Source of the DNA: Paenibacillus sp. sptzw28
Lineage (GTDB): Bacteria; Bacillota; Bacilli; Paenibacillales; Paenibacillaceae
DNA length: 64,000 nucleotides
Assembly (NCBI RefSeq): GCF_019550795.1
Contig: NZ_CP080545.1
Coordinates: 5,056,001 to 5,120,000, forward strand
Direction of reading: 5' to 3'
Part shown: positions 18,393 to 26,587 of the stretch, piece after piece
Layout: every line of letters begins with the position of its first letter
Position numbering within the stretch: the stretch's first letter is position 1
Notes under the pieces: generated by a model
Databases searched by the model: none
Told to the model about the DNA's origin: nothing
What the model saw: only the letters and a program-made list of their open reading frames with translations
Translations under genes and position numbers: made by a program

Positions 18393-19624
18393 AGATGATC
18401 CTCTCCGACTCCGGACAGGCCGGCCATTTGCAGCTTCCACCTTCGCTGCAGCTTATGTTCTGTGCGCTTCAAACCCCCGATCACCTTACCTTCCCGCTCC
18501 GCTTGCTCTTCGAAGCCGTAAAGGGTTTGCAAAGCAACTTCACCGTTATGAACCCCTGTAATTTCACAAATTTCCGTCACCCGCCGCGAACGGTCGCGAA
18601 GCCTTGACAGATGGACAATGATGTCGATAGCTGAGCCGATCTGCTGGCGGATTACCGCAACCGGCAGCTCCGCTCCGCTAAGAACCATTGTCTCAAGACG
18701 GGCCATCATATCACGGGCGCTATTCGAATGTCCTGTAGACAAGGAACCGTCATGTCCCGTATTCATAGCCTGGAGCATATCAATCGCTTCGCCCCCGCGC
18801 ACTTCGCCAACGATTATCCGGTTAGGCCGCATACGAAGCGATGCCCGAATGAGTTCCCGCATCGTAATCTCCCCCTTTCCTTCCGTATTGGCATTCCTCG
18901 TCTCCAGTGAGACAAGGTTCGGTACAGTCCGAATTTGCAATTCGGCCGAATCCTCAATTGTGACAATCCTCTCATCTTCCGGAATATACTGGGACAATGC
19001 ATTAAGGAAAGTCGTTTTTCCGGAACCGGTGCCGCCGCTAATGAAAATATTGTATTTGGCGGCAACGAGCTGCCGCAGAAGTTCGGCCGCTTCTTCGGTG
19101 ATAGCCCCGATTGCGATCAGGTCGTTCATGTGCAAGGGCTTTTCGGGAAATTTACGGATAGTCATAGTCGGACCTTTCAAAGCAACAGGCGGCAGGACAA
19201 TATGAACTCGAGATCCGTCCTTAAGCCTCGCGTCGACTATAGGAGTCGATTCATTCACCACCCGATTCACCCCGGAGACAACGGCTTGAATTAAGTCCTC
19301 CAAACGACCCCTGCTCTCGAAAGCAAACGGAAGCCGGCTCAGACGTCCGGCGCGTTCCACGAATAACTCTTCGTGGCCATTGATCATAATCTCCGTAACC
19401 GTAGGATCCTCCATCAAAGGCTGGAGCAGATCAAGTCCGCGGAAGGAGTTAAACAGCCTGCGGACCAGCTGTACTTTCTCGCTTGCGGTTAACGGATGAT
19501 CACGGCACCAATGAAAGACCGTCCGCTCAATCTGCTCGGTAAATTCTTCATCCGACATTGCGCTGTCCAAATCGAGCTGCTCGCGTATTCTACTCTTGAG
19601 CCGAAGCACGGTCTCCTCTTGCAT
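18389..19624 (-). CDS. tadA: TadA/CpaF secretion ATPase
   Basis: A 411-residue hexameric ATPase of the VirB11/PilB-related family that powers Flp pilus assembly. It has the Walker A motif SGGTGSGKTTFLNAL, the Asp-box region VTIEDSAELQI, the Walker B/His-box text RIIVGEVRGGEAIDMLQAMNTGHDGS and the N-terminal LEDPTVTEI-like segment (LMEDPTVTEIMINGHEE). Start ATG 19624 has GGGGAGGAG upstream and overlaps the end of tadZ by 35 bases. Confidence 0.95.
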   Translation of the reverse strand: MQEETVLRLKSRIREQLDLDSAMSDEEFTEQIERTVFHWCRDHPLTASEKVQLVRRLFNSFRGLDLLQPLMEDPTVTEIMINGHEELFVERAGRLSRLPFAFESRGRLEDLIQAVVSGVNRVVNESTPIVDARLKDGSRVHIVLPPVALKGPTMTIRKFPEKPLHMNDLIAIGAITEEAAELLRQLVAAKYNIFISGGTGSGKTTFLNALSQYIPEDERIVTIEDSAELQIRTVPNLVSLETRNANTEGKGEITMRELIRASLRMRPNRIIVGEVRGGEAIDMLQAMNTGHDGSLSTGHSNSARDMMARLETMVLSGAELPVAVIRQQIGSAIDIIVHLSRLRDRSRRVTEICEITGVHNGEVALQTLYGFEEQAEREGKVIGGLKRTEHKLQRRWKLQMAGLSGVGEDHL

Positions 19625-20729
19625 CGTCTCCTCCCCTCTCATGCAAAGACAGTCCGGCAAGCAGAGCGTCAACAGCGCCGCGGTAAGCAGGAGGAATACT
19701 CCTATCCACCGATTGACGGCCGTTCGCCCATTCGGCTACAAAGGGTAAAGAGCCTGCGAGCTGAACCTCCAATACCTTATCCGTATCGAGCCTCGACGCG
19801 CGTGCGTCAACGAACAAGAATTTTCTTTTCTGCCGGCTAAAATCCGGCCCCCATTTACGTTCGCCGTATTGAAGCGCCAGTCCCGTTTTGCTTCGGGTAA
19901 CCGCGTCATCGGCCACAAGCCACAATATATGCTCCGAAGCTTCCATCACAGCATGCTGCAGCGGCTCCAGCCTGCTGTCGAGATCAACAACAACCAAATC
20001 GTACTGCCCCGAGCCTGCTATTATGCCAAGCAGCAGTTGAACCTGACCTGGGGATATGGTTAGCTGTTCGTCCGCGTTGCCGCCGGGGGCGAAGAAATCA
20101 ATTTTCAGCGTCGGATGCCGCTTGCGCAGCTCCGATAAACGTGCCGTAGCCTTGTCCGGCTGAGCCTGAAGCGTATACAGCATATGCGCGAAATCGTCCG
20201 GACCGTCGTCTCCAAACCAAAGCGCAGTGGCGTTCCATTGTTCCAGATTCAAATAAAATACTCGCGCACCCCTAACTCCCGCCTGCTGTGCCAGCTGAAT
20301 CGACAGCGTCGTCTTCCCGATGCCTCCGGCGGCTGAATATACCGCAATCACGGGTGCAGCTGTCCGTTCACCCGGTTTCTCCCCGCTATATTCACCGGAG
20401 GCGGCATAAACAGCCGAGAACGCCTGGAGCAGCTGCGGCAACGGCTGGAATTGATGCACCTCAGGGTGTTCCGTGTATTGTCCTGATCTCGTTACAAGCA
20501 CAGCCGTCGGAATGCCGCTGCCGGCATCGCCAATTTCGCCGAGGATAACTGGCTGCGCGGCAATTAGATCGGCCCCGTAACCTGCCCGTAAATAATGCCG
20601 AAGAGCCGCCGGGTTCGTAAAAGCCGTTAACTGCCAATCGTCCCCGAACGGTGAATGACGGATATATTCAGCCAGCCGGGCAATATATTCCGCTTCTTTG
20701 ACCGCAAGTATCAAATTCCGTTTATTCAT
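19590..20729 (-). CDS. tadZ: TadZ/CpaE-like ParA-type ATPase, first gene of the tad operon
   Basis: A 379-residue protein with an N-terminal receiver-like region (about 1-125) and a C-terminal MinD/ParA domain. The deviant Walker A motif is YSAAGGIGKTTLSIQLA, and VVVDLDSRLEPLQ is the Walker B region. TadZ proteins set the cellular site of the pilus machine. Its position at the 5' end of ten closely packed genes marks it as the operon head. The promoter should lie in 20730-20788. Confidence 0.85.
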   Translation of the reverse strand: MNKRNLILAVKEAEYIARLAEYIRHSPFGDDWQLTAFTNPAALRHYLRAGYGADLIAAQPVILGEIGDAGSGIPTAVLVTRSGQYTEHPEVHQFQPLPQLLQAFSAVYAASGEYSGEKPGERTAAPVIAVYSAAGGIGKTTLSIQLAQQAGVRGARVFYLNLEQWNATALWFGDDGPDDFAHMLYTLQAQPDKATARLSELRKRHPTLKIDFFAPGGNADEQLTISPGQVQLLLGIIAGSGQYDLVVVDLDSRLEPLQHAVMEASEHILWLVADDAVTRSKTGLALQYGERKWGPDFSRQKRKFLFVDARASRLDTDKVLEVQLAGSLPFVAEWANGRQSVDRSIPPAYRGAVDALLAGLSLHERGGDDARGDRASAQE

Positions 20730-20788
20730 AGCCGGTTACCGCTCCTTCGCCGCAGCAATTATGACTCCTGAATTTATGAATAGAACGC

Positions 20789-20838
20789 AAAAGAAGCACC
20801 GTAACAACGCAGATAAACTGCGCAATTACGGTGCTTCC
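20789..20838 (-). terminator. Rho-independent terminator of ndk
   Basis: AAGCACCGTAA pairs with TTACGGTGCTT, with inner GCGCAG/CTGCG pairing. On the minus strand CTTCTTTTG follows. It separates ndk from the tad operon. Confidence 0.8.
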
Positions 20839-20961
20839 GTATCGCTCAAATATGAATGACCACAATTTACCACATAAGACAGTGCGCAGTCAACCACTAT
20901 TTTCGCTCTCTGCAGCTTTTTCGATTCAGGAGCTGTGCAGAGTTTCTTCATTACTCCGGCT

Positions 20962-21426
20962 TCAATGCGCCATCTTGGCAGACTGCTCAAGTTGTTCCGT
21001 CCCGAAGGGAAGCGGAGCCGCAACCGCAGCTTCAAAGAAAAGCCGGATCTCGCGCTCTGCGCTTTCGGGCGAGTCCGAGCCATGTACAATATTCCCCGAG
21101 ATATCAAGCGCGAAATCTCCGCGAATCGTGCCGGGCGCCGATTCCACCGGATTCGTTCGGCCAATGAGCGCGCGGGCGTTGGCGACTGCGTTCTGTCCTT
21201 CCCAAACCATGGCGCAAACAGGTCCCGACGTCAAAAAATCGACCAATTCACCGAAAAATGGCTTCGCGCGGTGTTCATCGTAATGCCGCTCGGCGAGCGA
21301 GCGTTCAATCGTCATCAGCTTAATGGCGGAAAGAGTGAACCCTTTCTGCTCGAATCGGGTGACGACCGGCCCAATCAATGCTCGTCTTACGCCGTCCGGT
21401 TTGACCATGACAAATGTGCGTTCCAT
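20962..21426 (-). CDS. ndk: Nucleoside diphosphate kinase
   Basis: A 154-residue enzyme equilibrating NTP pools. [20 protein letters not shown] at the start and [20 protein letters not shown] with the phosphorylated histidine are diagnostic. AAGGGAG lies before the ATG at 21426. The C-terminal [14 protein letters not shown] is slightly longer than usual. It follows the sugar ABC operon but is separated from it by a stem-loop at 21463-21491. Confidence 0.97.
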   Translation of the reverse strand: MERTFVMVKPDGVRRALIGPVVTRFEQKGFTLSAIKLMTIERSLAERHYDEHRAKPFFGELVDFLTSGPVCAMVWEGQNAVANARALIGRTNPVESAPGTIRGDFALDISGNIVHGSDSPESAEREIRLFFEAAVAAPLPFGTEQLEQSAKMAH

Positions 21427-21462
21427 ATGTATTCTGTCTCCCTTCTTAACATGCATATACGA

Positions 21463-21491
21463 CAAACGGCGCAGTTGCGAGTCTGCGCCGC
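21463..21491 (-). terminator. Probable terminator of the sugar ABC operon
   Basis: CGGCGCAG pairs with CTGCGCCG around an 8-base loop, followed on the minus strand by TTTGTCG. Confidence 0.55.
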
Positions 21492-21562
21492 CCATACATT
21501 TAGTTTTCCATTTTCACCCAAGTTTCATTCACCAGAATACAGCTTTCAATTACAGAAACGAT

Positions 21563-22654
21563 TTAGCCCTTGACGGAACCGCCGAGCAAACCGCGAACAA
21601 AATACTTCTGCAGGGCAAAGAATACAGCCAGCGGCATCAGCATCGAAATAAACGCCCCAGCCGTCAGCAAATGCCAATCATTGCCTTTGGAGCCGACTAG
21701 ATTGGCAATTTGCATCGACAGCACCTGCACGTTAGGCTGGCTGCCGAGGAAAATAAGCGATACCAGATAGTCGTTCCATACCCACAGAAATTGAAAAATA
21801 CTGATAGATGCAAGCGCTGGTACGGTCAGCGGCAGAATCAGCCGGCTGAATATCGTGAAGTTCGTCGCTCCATCCATAAACGCCGATTCGAACAAATCCT
21901 TCGGCAGCTGGCTGATTGAACTGTACATGAAATAAGTGATAAGCGGCAAGCCGAAAGCGGTATGCGCGATCCAAATGCCAAAGTAGGTTCCGTTAAGGCC
22001 GAGCGACGTGTAATCGCGCAAAATCGGAATAAGCGCGACCTGCAATGGCACAACCAGCAGCGCTATAATGATCACGAAGAATACCCGCCGCCCCGGAAAA
22101 CGAAGCCAGGCAAACGCATAGGCCGCGAAGGAAGCGATGAATATAGGAATAATCGTTGCAGGGACTGCAACGGCAACCGTATTCCAGAACGATCTGGACA
22201 TACCGCTGCCCTGCTCAGTCGTTACCGTACCATCGGGCATCTTGATCTCATATGTTTTGCCGCCGAGCACGGTAGCATAATTTTGCAGCGTAAACCGGTC
22301 GATCATACCCCAGCGTCTCTCCTGCACGTCGAGCACGCGGGCGCGCCGGTTTTCCCAAATCAGCTGCTTGCCGTCCACAACGACGCCCTTCCTAAGCTCT
22401 GCGTCCGTATAGGTCTTATCCCCAACCTTAATGGGCTGCCGAAGGTCTGTGTCTTTAGGTAAAGTCATCTGAGTGGCGGTCGTCCATTGCCGGTGAGGGA
22501 ATATGTTCCACCAGCCTGTAGTCAAAATGTCGGCGGCCGGTCGAAAAGACGAGACGAGCAGTCCGAGAGTCGGGATCAGCCAAATGCAGCAGATAACCGC
22601 CAGAACGGTATTGACGAGCCATTTCGATTTGCCGGGCCGTTTTATTCTTCGCAT
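21563..22654 (-). CDS. Carbohydrate ABC transporter permease (MalG/AglG-like)
   Basis: A 363-residue permease. The C-terminal EAA loop is FESAFMDGATNFTIFSRLILPLTVPAL. About 90 extracytoplasmic residues (roughly 57-150, including the segment ATQMTLPKDTDLRQPIKVGD and LQNYATVLG) sit between helix 1 and the remaining five helices. This insertion is seen in the AglG subgroup for alpha-glucosides. The ATG overlaps the upstream permease stop by one base (TAATG). Confidence 0.92.
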   Translation of the reverse strand: MRRIKRPGKSKWLVNTVLAVICCIWLIPTLGLLVSSFRPAADILTTGWWNIFPHRQWTTATQMTLPKDTDLRQPIKVGDKTYTDAELRKGVVVDGKQLIWENRRARVLDVQERRWGMIDRFTLQNYATVLGGKTYEIKMPDGTVTTEQGSGMSRSFWNTVAVAVPATIIPIFIASFAAYAFAWLRFPGRRVFFVIIIALLVVPLQVALIPILRDYTSLGLNGTYFGIWIAHTAFGLPLITYFMYSSISQLPKDLFESAFMDGATNFTIFSRLILPLTVPALASISIFQFLWVWNDYLVSLIFLGSQPNVQVLSMQIANLVGSKGNDWHLLTAGAFISMLMPLAVFFALQKYFVRGLLGGSVKG

Positions 22655-23736
22655 TAGTATCCCTCCTGTCTCCGGAACTGTCTCAAATTGATGACGATGA
22701 CCGGAATGACCGCGATGAGCAGAACAATGGCAAGCGTTGAACCGTATCCCGCGTTTTGGAACATGAACAGCTGCCGGTAAAATTGTGTGGCCACGACGTC
22801 CGTATTGTACTGGCCGCCCGTCATGATCATGACGACGTCGAAAATTTTCAGAGTAAACACGATAATGGTAGTCGTTACCGAAAGCAGCGTTCCGGCAATC
22901 GTGGGAATGATGATGCTGAAGAACACCCTTACTTCACCTGCGCCATCCATCCTCGCCGCTTCCAGCATATCCTCGGGAATGCCTTTGATTGCTGCCGAGA
23001 AAATCACCATCGCAAAGCCCGTCTGCATCCAAATTAGAATCGCGATCAGAAACAGGTTGTTCCAAGGCTGGACCATACTGACCCACGCCTGCGGCTGTCC
23101 GCCGAAAGCGACGACGAAAGCGTTCAGAAGTCCGACTTGCTGGTCTCCCGGCTGGTAGTAATAGATGAACTTCCAGATTACGCCGGCAGCGACGAACGAA
23201 ATGGCCATCGGCATGAAGATAATCGCCTTCGCGAGACGCTCAAAGCTGCTGCGGTCGGCAAGAATCGCTATGAGAAGGCCAAGCGCCACGCAGAAAAACG
23301 TTCCGACAAATACCCAAAGCAAATTGTTCCGCAGCGCCACCGCGAGCAGCCGGTCCGTAAAGACGGCCGCATAGTTGGACAGTCCGACGAAGCTGGTCGA
23401 ACTCGCGTCAAAAAAGCTTAAGTACAGCGTCCTGAGCGCCGGCAAAACGAGCAACCAGCCTAGCAGCAGAACAGCAGGACCTATAAACACAAAAGGCAAT
23501 ATTCTCCGCTTCCATCGATCCGGATACTGCTCCACAACCCAGTTAAACGTGAAATAGATGGAATAAATCCCGAGCGCACCCCAGATAATGGCCAGCACCG
23601 CATTTGCCACCGGCGGCAGCGTAGAATTACGGAAGAATAAAAATATGAGTCCGTGTAAACCTGCATTCAGTCCCGGAACCATCACGGATAGTACTAGTAA
23701 ACGCAGAGTATTGCCTTTTTTCGCCTGCACTTGCAT
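22654..23736 (-). CDS. Carbohydrate ABC transporter permease (MalF/AglF-like)
   Basis: A 360-residue permease with an N-terminal pair of extra helices and the EAA loop LEAARMDGAGEVRVFFSIIIPTIAGTL. It forms the membrane channel with the neighbouring MalG-like protein. No ATPase is encoded next to them, so a shared MsmX-type ATPase elsewhere is likely, as is common for Bacillota sugar importers (inference). Confidence 0.92.
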   Translation of the reverse strand: MQVQAKKGNTLRLLVLSVMVPGLNAGLHGLIFLFFRNSTLPPVANAVLAIIWGALGIYSIYFTFNWVVEQYPDRWKRRILPFVFIGPAVLLLGWLLVLPALRTLYLSFFDASSTSFVGLSNYAAVFTDRLLAVALRNNLLWVFVGTFFCVALGLLIAILADRSSFERLAKAIIFMPMAISFVAAGVIWKFIYYYQPGDQQVGLLNAFVVAFGGQPQAWVSMVQPWNNLFLIAILIWMQTGFAMVIFSAAIKGIPEDMLEAARMDGAGEVRVFFSIIIPTIAGTLLSVTTTIIVFTLKIFDVVMIMTGGQYNTDVVATQFYRQLFMFQNAGYGSTLAIVLLIAVIPVIVINLRQFRRQEGY

Positions 23737-23766
23737 CGTATTCCCCCTAACTCCAAGAGAGATGGC

Positions 23767-23798
23767 GGGCCCGAATCCCTAACGGACATGCCGGGCCC
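23767..23798. other. Intercistronic hairpin between binding-protein and permease genes
   Basis: GGGCCCG pairs with CGGGCCC around an 18-base loop, with no T-run. Such hairpins often protect the upstream message and keep binding-protein levels above permease levels (inference). Confidence 0.45.
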
Positions 23799-23823
23799 CT
23801 CCCGGAAGCAGCGCTTCCTTATA

Positions 23824-25221
23824 TTATTTTTGATTCCAGCCGGCCTGAATTTCCTGCATCGCCTGGTCCAGGTTGACCGTGCCGCTGACGTAATCGGTCA
23901 TCCCTTTCCAGAACGTTCCTGCTCCAACGGAACCCGGCATCATGTCGGAGCCGTCAAATCGGATCGTCGTTGCTGTTTTCAGGAAGTCAGCCATACGGCG
24001 CTCCTGGTCGTTTGCGTACCAGGAAGGATCGGCGCCGTTCATCGGCGGCGTAACGCCCCCAGATTGAATCCACGTTTTAAGCGAATCGGCAGTCGTGAAG
24101 AACTCCATGACAGCGCGCACTTCCGGGCGATCGTTGAACATGGCGTAAATATCGCCGGAGATCAATGCCGGATCACCGTACTTCGGATCGATTGGCGGCA
24201 GCGGGAACCAGTCGAAATCGGCTGTTGTCAGCCCTTCCGGGAAGAAGCTGGTAATAAAGCCTGCCTGACGGTGCAGCCACGCCTTTGGCGGATTGGTGAA
24301 CAGCGGTTTGACGGCATCGCCAAACGAAGTTGTCACAATCGATTTACGGCCCCCGTACACATAATCATCGTTGAACCATATGTCCGACATTTTCTTCACG
24401 GCGTTTTTAACAATCGGATCTGTGAACGGCAGCTCGCCGGCCACCCATTTGTCATAATTCTCGGGTGAGGTAGTGCGAAGCATGATGTCTTCCACCCAGT
24501 CGGTTGCGGGCCAGCCCGTTGCCGCGCCGCTTTCGATACCGATACTCCAGGCCGGGTCGCCGTCTTTGGCGATTTGCTCGGTCAGTTTCATCATGTCATC
24601 CCAGGTTTTCGGAATTTGATAACCCGCGGCGTCGAAAGCCTTCTTGTTATACCAGACCAAGCTCTTCACGCTGCTGCGGGCCCAGACACCGCCCATGATA
24701 TCGCCGCTCTTGCCCGGCATCTTGGCCATATCCAGCCAGCTTTGGTTGTACTGCTTATTCAGGTAATCGTCAGTAAGGAATGATTTGACGTCAACGACCT
24801 TCCCCTGCTTCGCAAAGCCCTTGAGCAAGCCCGGCTGCGGGAAATCCGCGATGTCCGGCGCATTACCGCCGTTCACACGGACGGATATCGTCGCTTCGAA
24901 TTCCTTGGAACCTTCATATGCGATATCGATGCCGGTTTTTTGCTCGAAGTCTTTGATTGCATTGTTGAATTTCACTTCGTCAGCATCCGTGAACGGACCG
25001 AACATCGTCACCTTTTTACCTTTAAATTGGCCATTCAAGGCCTGCTGCAGCGGATCGTCTGTCGTTTGGCCGCCTGCGCTGCCGCCGCCTTGATTCTGCT
25101 GACCGCCGGTCTGATTGCCCGGGCTGGTCGTATTATTGTCTTTGCTTGTCGAGCAAGCAGTAAGCGTCATCGAAGCAGCCAGCATAATTGCCAAAACCGT
25201 CATCGTATACTTTTTTCTCAT
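23824..25221 (-). CDS. Extracellular sugar-binding lipoprotein of the ABC importer (AglE-like)
   Basis: A 465-residue solute-binding protein. The signal peptide and lipobox MTLTACSTS are near residue 23, followed by a Gly/Gln/Asn linker. The mature domain has FEQKTGIDIAYEGSKEFE, DIADFPQPGLLKGFAKQGK, the region IGIESGAATGWPATDWVE and the C-terminal VSGTVNLDQAMQEIQ. Overall it resembles the alpha-glucoside binding group. First gene of a three-gene operon under a LacI repressor encoded just upstream. Exact sugar unknown. Confidence 0.9.
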   Translation of the reverse strand: MRKKYTMTVLAIMLAASMTLTACSTSKDNNTTSPGNQTGGQQNQGGGSAGGQTTDDPLQQALNGQFKGKKVTMFGPFTDADEVKFNNAIKDFEQKTGIDIAYEGSKEFEATISVRVNGGNAPDIADFPQPGLLKGFAKQGKVVDVKSFLTDDYLNKQYNQSWLDMAKMPGKSGDIMGGVWARSSVKSLVWYNKKAFDAAGYQIPKTWDDMMKLTEQIAKDGDPAWSIGIESGAATGWPATDWVEDIMLRTTSPENYDKWVAGELPFTDPIVKNAVKKMSDIWFNDDYVYGGRKSIVTTSFGDAVKPLFTNPPKAWLHRQAGFITSFFPEGLTTADFDWFPLPPIDPKYGDPALISGDIYAMFNDRPEVRAVMEFFTTADSLKTWIQSGGVTPPMNGADPSWYANDQERRMADFLKTATTIRFDGSDMMPGSVGAGTFWKGMTDYVSGTVNLDQAMQEIQAGWNQK

Positions 25222-25365
25222 AAAAGGAGACTCATCCCTTTCTTTTTTTCATACCGAGTCATTGCAATTGTTGAACAAACCCTTCTTAAGACGTTGGAAG
25301 CACCTTTTCTTCCCTCACCCCCTTAAAATGTGTCGATGAATTGTCATCGACCTCGCATTTCAAGA

Positions 25366-25381
25366 TTGAAAAGCTTTTCAA
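25366..25381. promoter_or_regulatory. LacI-type operator upstream of the sugar importer genes
   Basis: TTGAAAAGCTTTTCAA is a perfect 16-bp palindrome about 145 bp before the binding-protein start. It matches the TGAAAACCTTTTC boxes at the regulator's own promoter. A second hairpin-like inverted repeat, GTCGATGA-ATTG-TCATCGAC, follows at 25332-25351. Confidence 0.75.
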
Positions 25382-25395
25382 ACATTTCCAAAAAA

Positions 25396-26400
25396 CTACC
25401 GTTGTTTCGTGGATTCCCTAATCATTAAATGGTGGGGCAGCTTCTCCCGAAGCACATCGACAGTGCCGGCGGTTATCAGCTTATGAAGCTTGTGTACCGC
25501 TCTTACGCCGATCTCATACACCGGCTGGGCAACTGTAGTGAGCTTGGGCAGGAACATATCCGCCATACGGATATTATCGAATCCGATTACCGATACGTCC
25601 TCAGGTACGGTGCGGCCCTGGTCGCGCAAATATGAGATCGTCCCCATGGCAAATTCATCTGAAGCGGCGAATACCGCCGTTAATTGGGGATAAGCGGCAA
25701 ATAATCGGCCGGCTGCTTTGTGTGCGTCCGCAAACCGGTGTTTGGCATACTCAACGCAATCTACGCAATCGGTGAGTCCTTTATCCACCATTGCACGCTT
25801 AAAGCCGTCCTGCCTCGGTTTCCCGGAAATTGTGTCCCCCGGCGGAAAGCTGATCATACCGATGCATGTATGTCCCAATTCGGTCAAGTAGCGAGCGGCA
25901 TCGTAAGCCGCCTGCTCATCGTCGATATCGACCGATGGGATCTCATATTCCGGCGCATTCGTGGATGCGAGTACTATGGGGATCCGGTACCTCTTCATCT
26001 CTTCGTAATACTCGGGATGAAGAGCGTCGCTCGCGAAGATAATGCCGTCCACCTGTTTCTCGTAAAAGCTCTCGATATACGAAATAAGACGCGCCTTGTC
26101 CCGGTCCGTGTTGCAAATCATCAGGCTGTGGTTCAAATCCACCGCTGCGTCCTGCATGCCGCGTATCAAACCGGCGTAATACGGATTTTCAATATCGGGG
26201 ATCATGAGTCCTAGCGTTCCCGATTTTTTGTAAATCAGTCCCCTTGCGAAGGCATTGGGTTGGTATTTGAGCTTCTCGATCGCATCCAGCACACGCCGGC
26301 GCTTCTCTTCCACCACCGTCTCGGGAGCGTTCATGACCCGGGAGACCGTGCTGATGGATACATTGGCGCAGCGGGCTACGTCCCTGATTGTCGGCTTCAT
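25396..26400 (-). CDS. LacI-family repressor of the sugar importer
   Basis: A 334-residue regulator. The N-terminal helix-turn-helix is TIRDVARCANVSISTVSRVMN (about 3-23) with the hinge KLKYQPNAFARGL. The periplasmic-binding-like effector domain begins SGTLGLMIPDIENPYYAG and includes VIGFDNIRMADMFLPKLTTV. It is transcribed toward the importer genes. Operator-like boxes at 26451-26480 overlap its own transcription start and another lies before the importer, so autorepression plus importer control is likely. Confidence 0.93.
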   Translation of the reverse strand: MKPTIRDVARCANVSISTVSRVMNAPETVVEEKRRRVLDAIEKLKYQPNAFARGLIYKKSGTLGLMIPDIENPYYAGLIRGMQDAAVDLNHSLMICNTDRDKARLISYIESFYEKQVDGIIFASDALHPEYYEEMKRYRIPIVLASTNAPEYEIPSVDIDDEQAAYDAARYLTELGHTCIGMISFPPGDTISGKPRQDGFKRAMVDKGLTDCVDCVEYAKHRFADAHKAAGRLFAAYPQLTAVFAASDEFAMGTISYLRDQGRTVPEDVSVIGFDNIRMADMFLPKLTTVAQPVYEIGVRAVHKLHKLITAGTVDVLREKLPHHLMIRESTKQR

Positions 26401-26450
26401 CGTTTCTTCAACTGCCTTATTATTGAATTAAATTACGTCGAAAAGAACTC

Positions 26451-26480
26451 TTGAAAACCTTTTCTGAAAACCTTTTCAAG
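26451..26480. promoter_or_regulatory. Tandem LacI-type operators at the regulator promoter
   Basis: TTGAAAACCTTTTC (26451-26464) is followed directly by TGAAAACCTTTTCAAG (26465-26480). Both resemble the GAAAA-N2-TTTTC palindrome at 25366-25381. They begin about 4 bases downstream of the -10 box. Confidence 0.75.
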
Positions 26481-26483
26481 CAT

Positions 26484-26512
26484 ATTATAGCTACCTTTAT
26501 TTTGTTTTGCAA
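26484..26512 (-). promoter_or_regulatory. SigA promoter of the lacI-type gene, with overlapping cre-like box
   Basis: On the minus strand TTGCAA (26507-26512), a 17-bp spacer, then a perfect TATAAT (26484-26489). On the plus strand TGCAAGCGTTTAC at 26508-26520 resembles a CcpA cre site and covers the -35. Confidence 0.75.
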
Positions 26513-26533
26513 GCGTTTACTTATTGTCCACGC

Positions 26534-26570
26534 GAAAAAAAAGAGCCGGCCTGTTCATGCGGCCGACTCA
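26534..26570 (-). terminator. Rho-independent terminator of pepF
   Basis: GAGTCGGCC pairs with GGCCGGCTC (one G-T pair), followed on the minus strand by eight T residues. Confidence 0.85.
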
Positions 26571-26587
26571 GCATCTCAAACTCCTAT

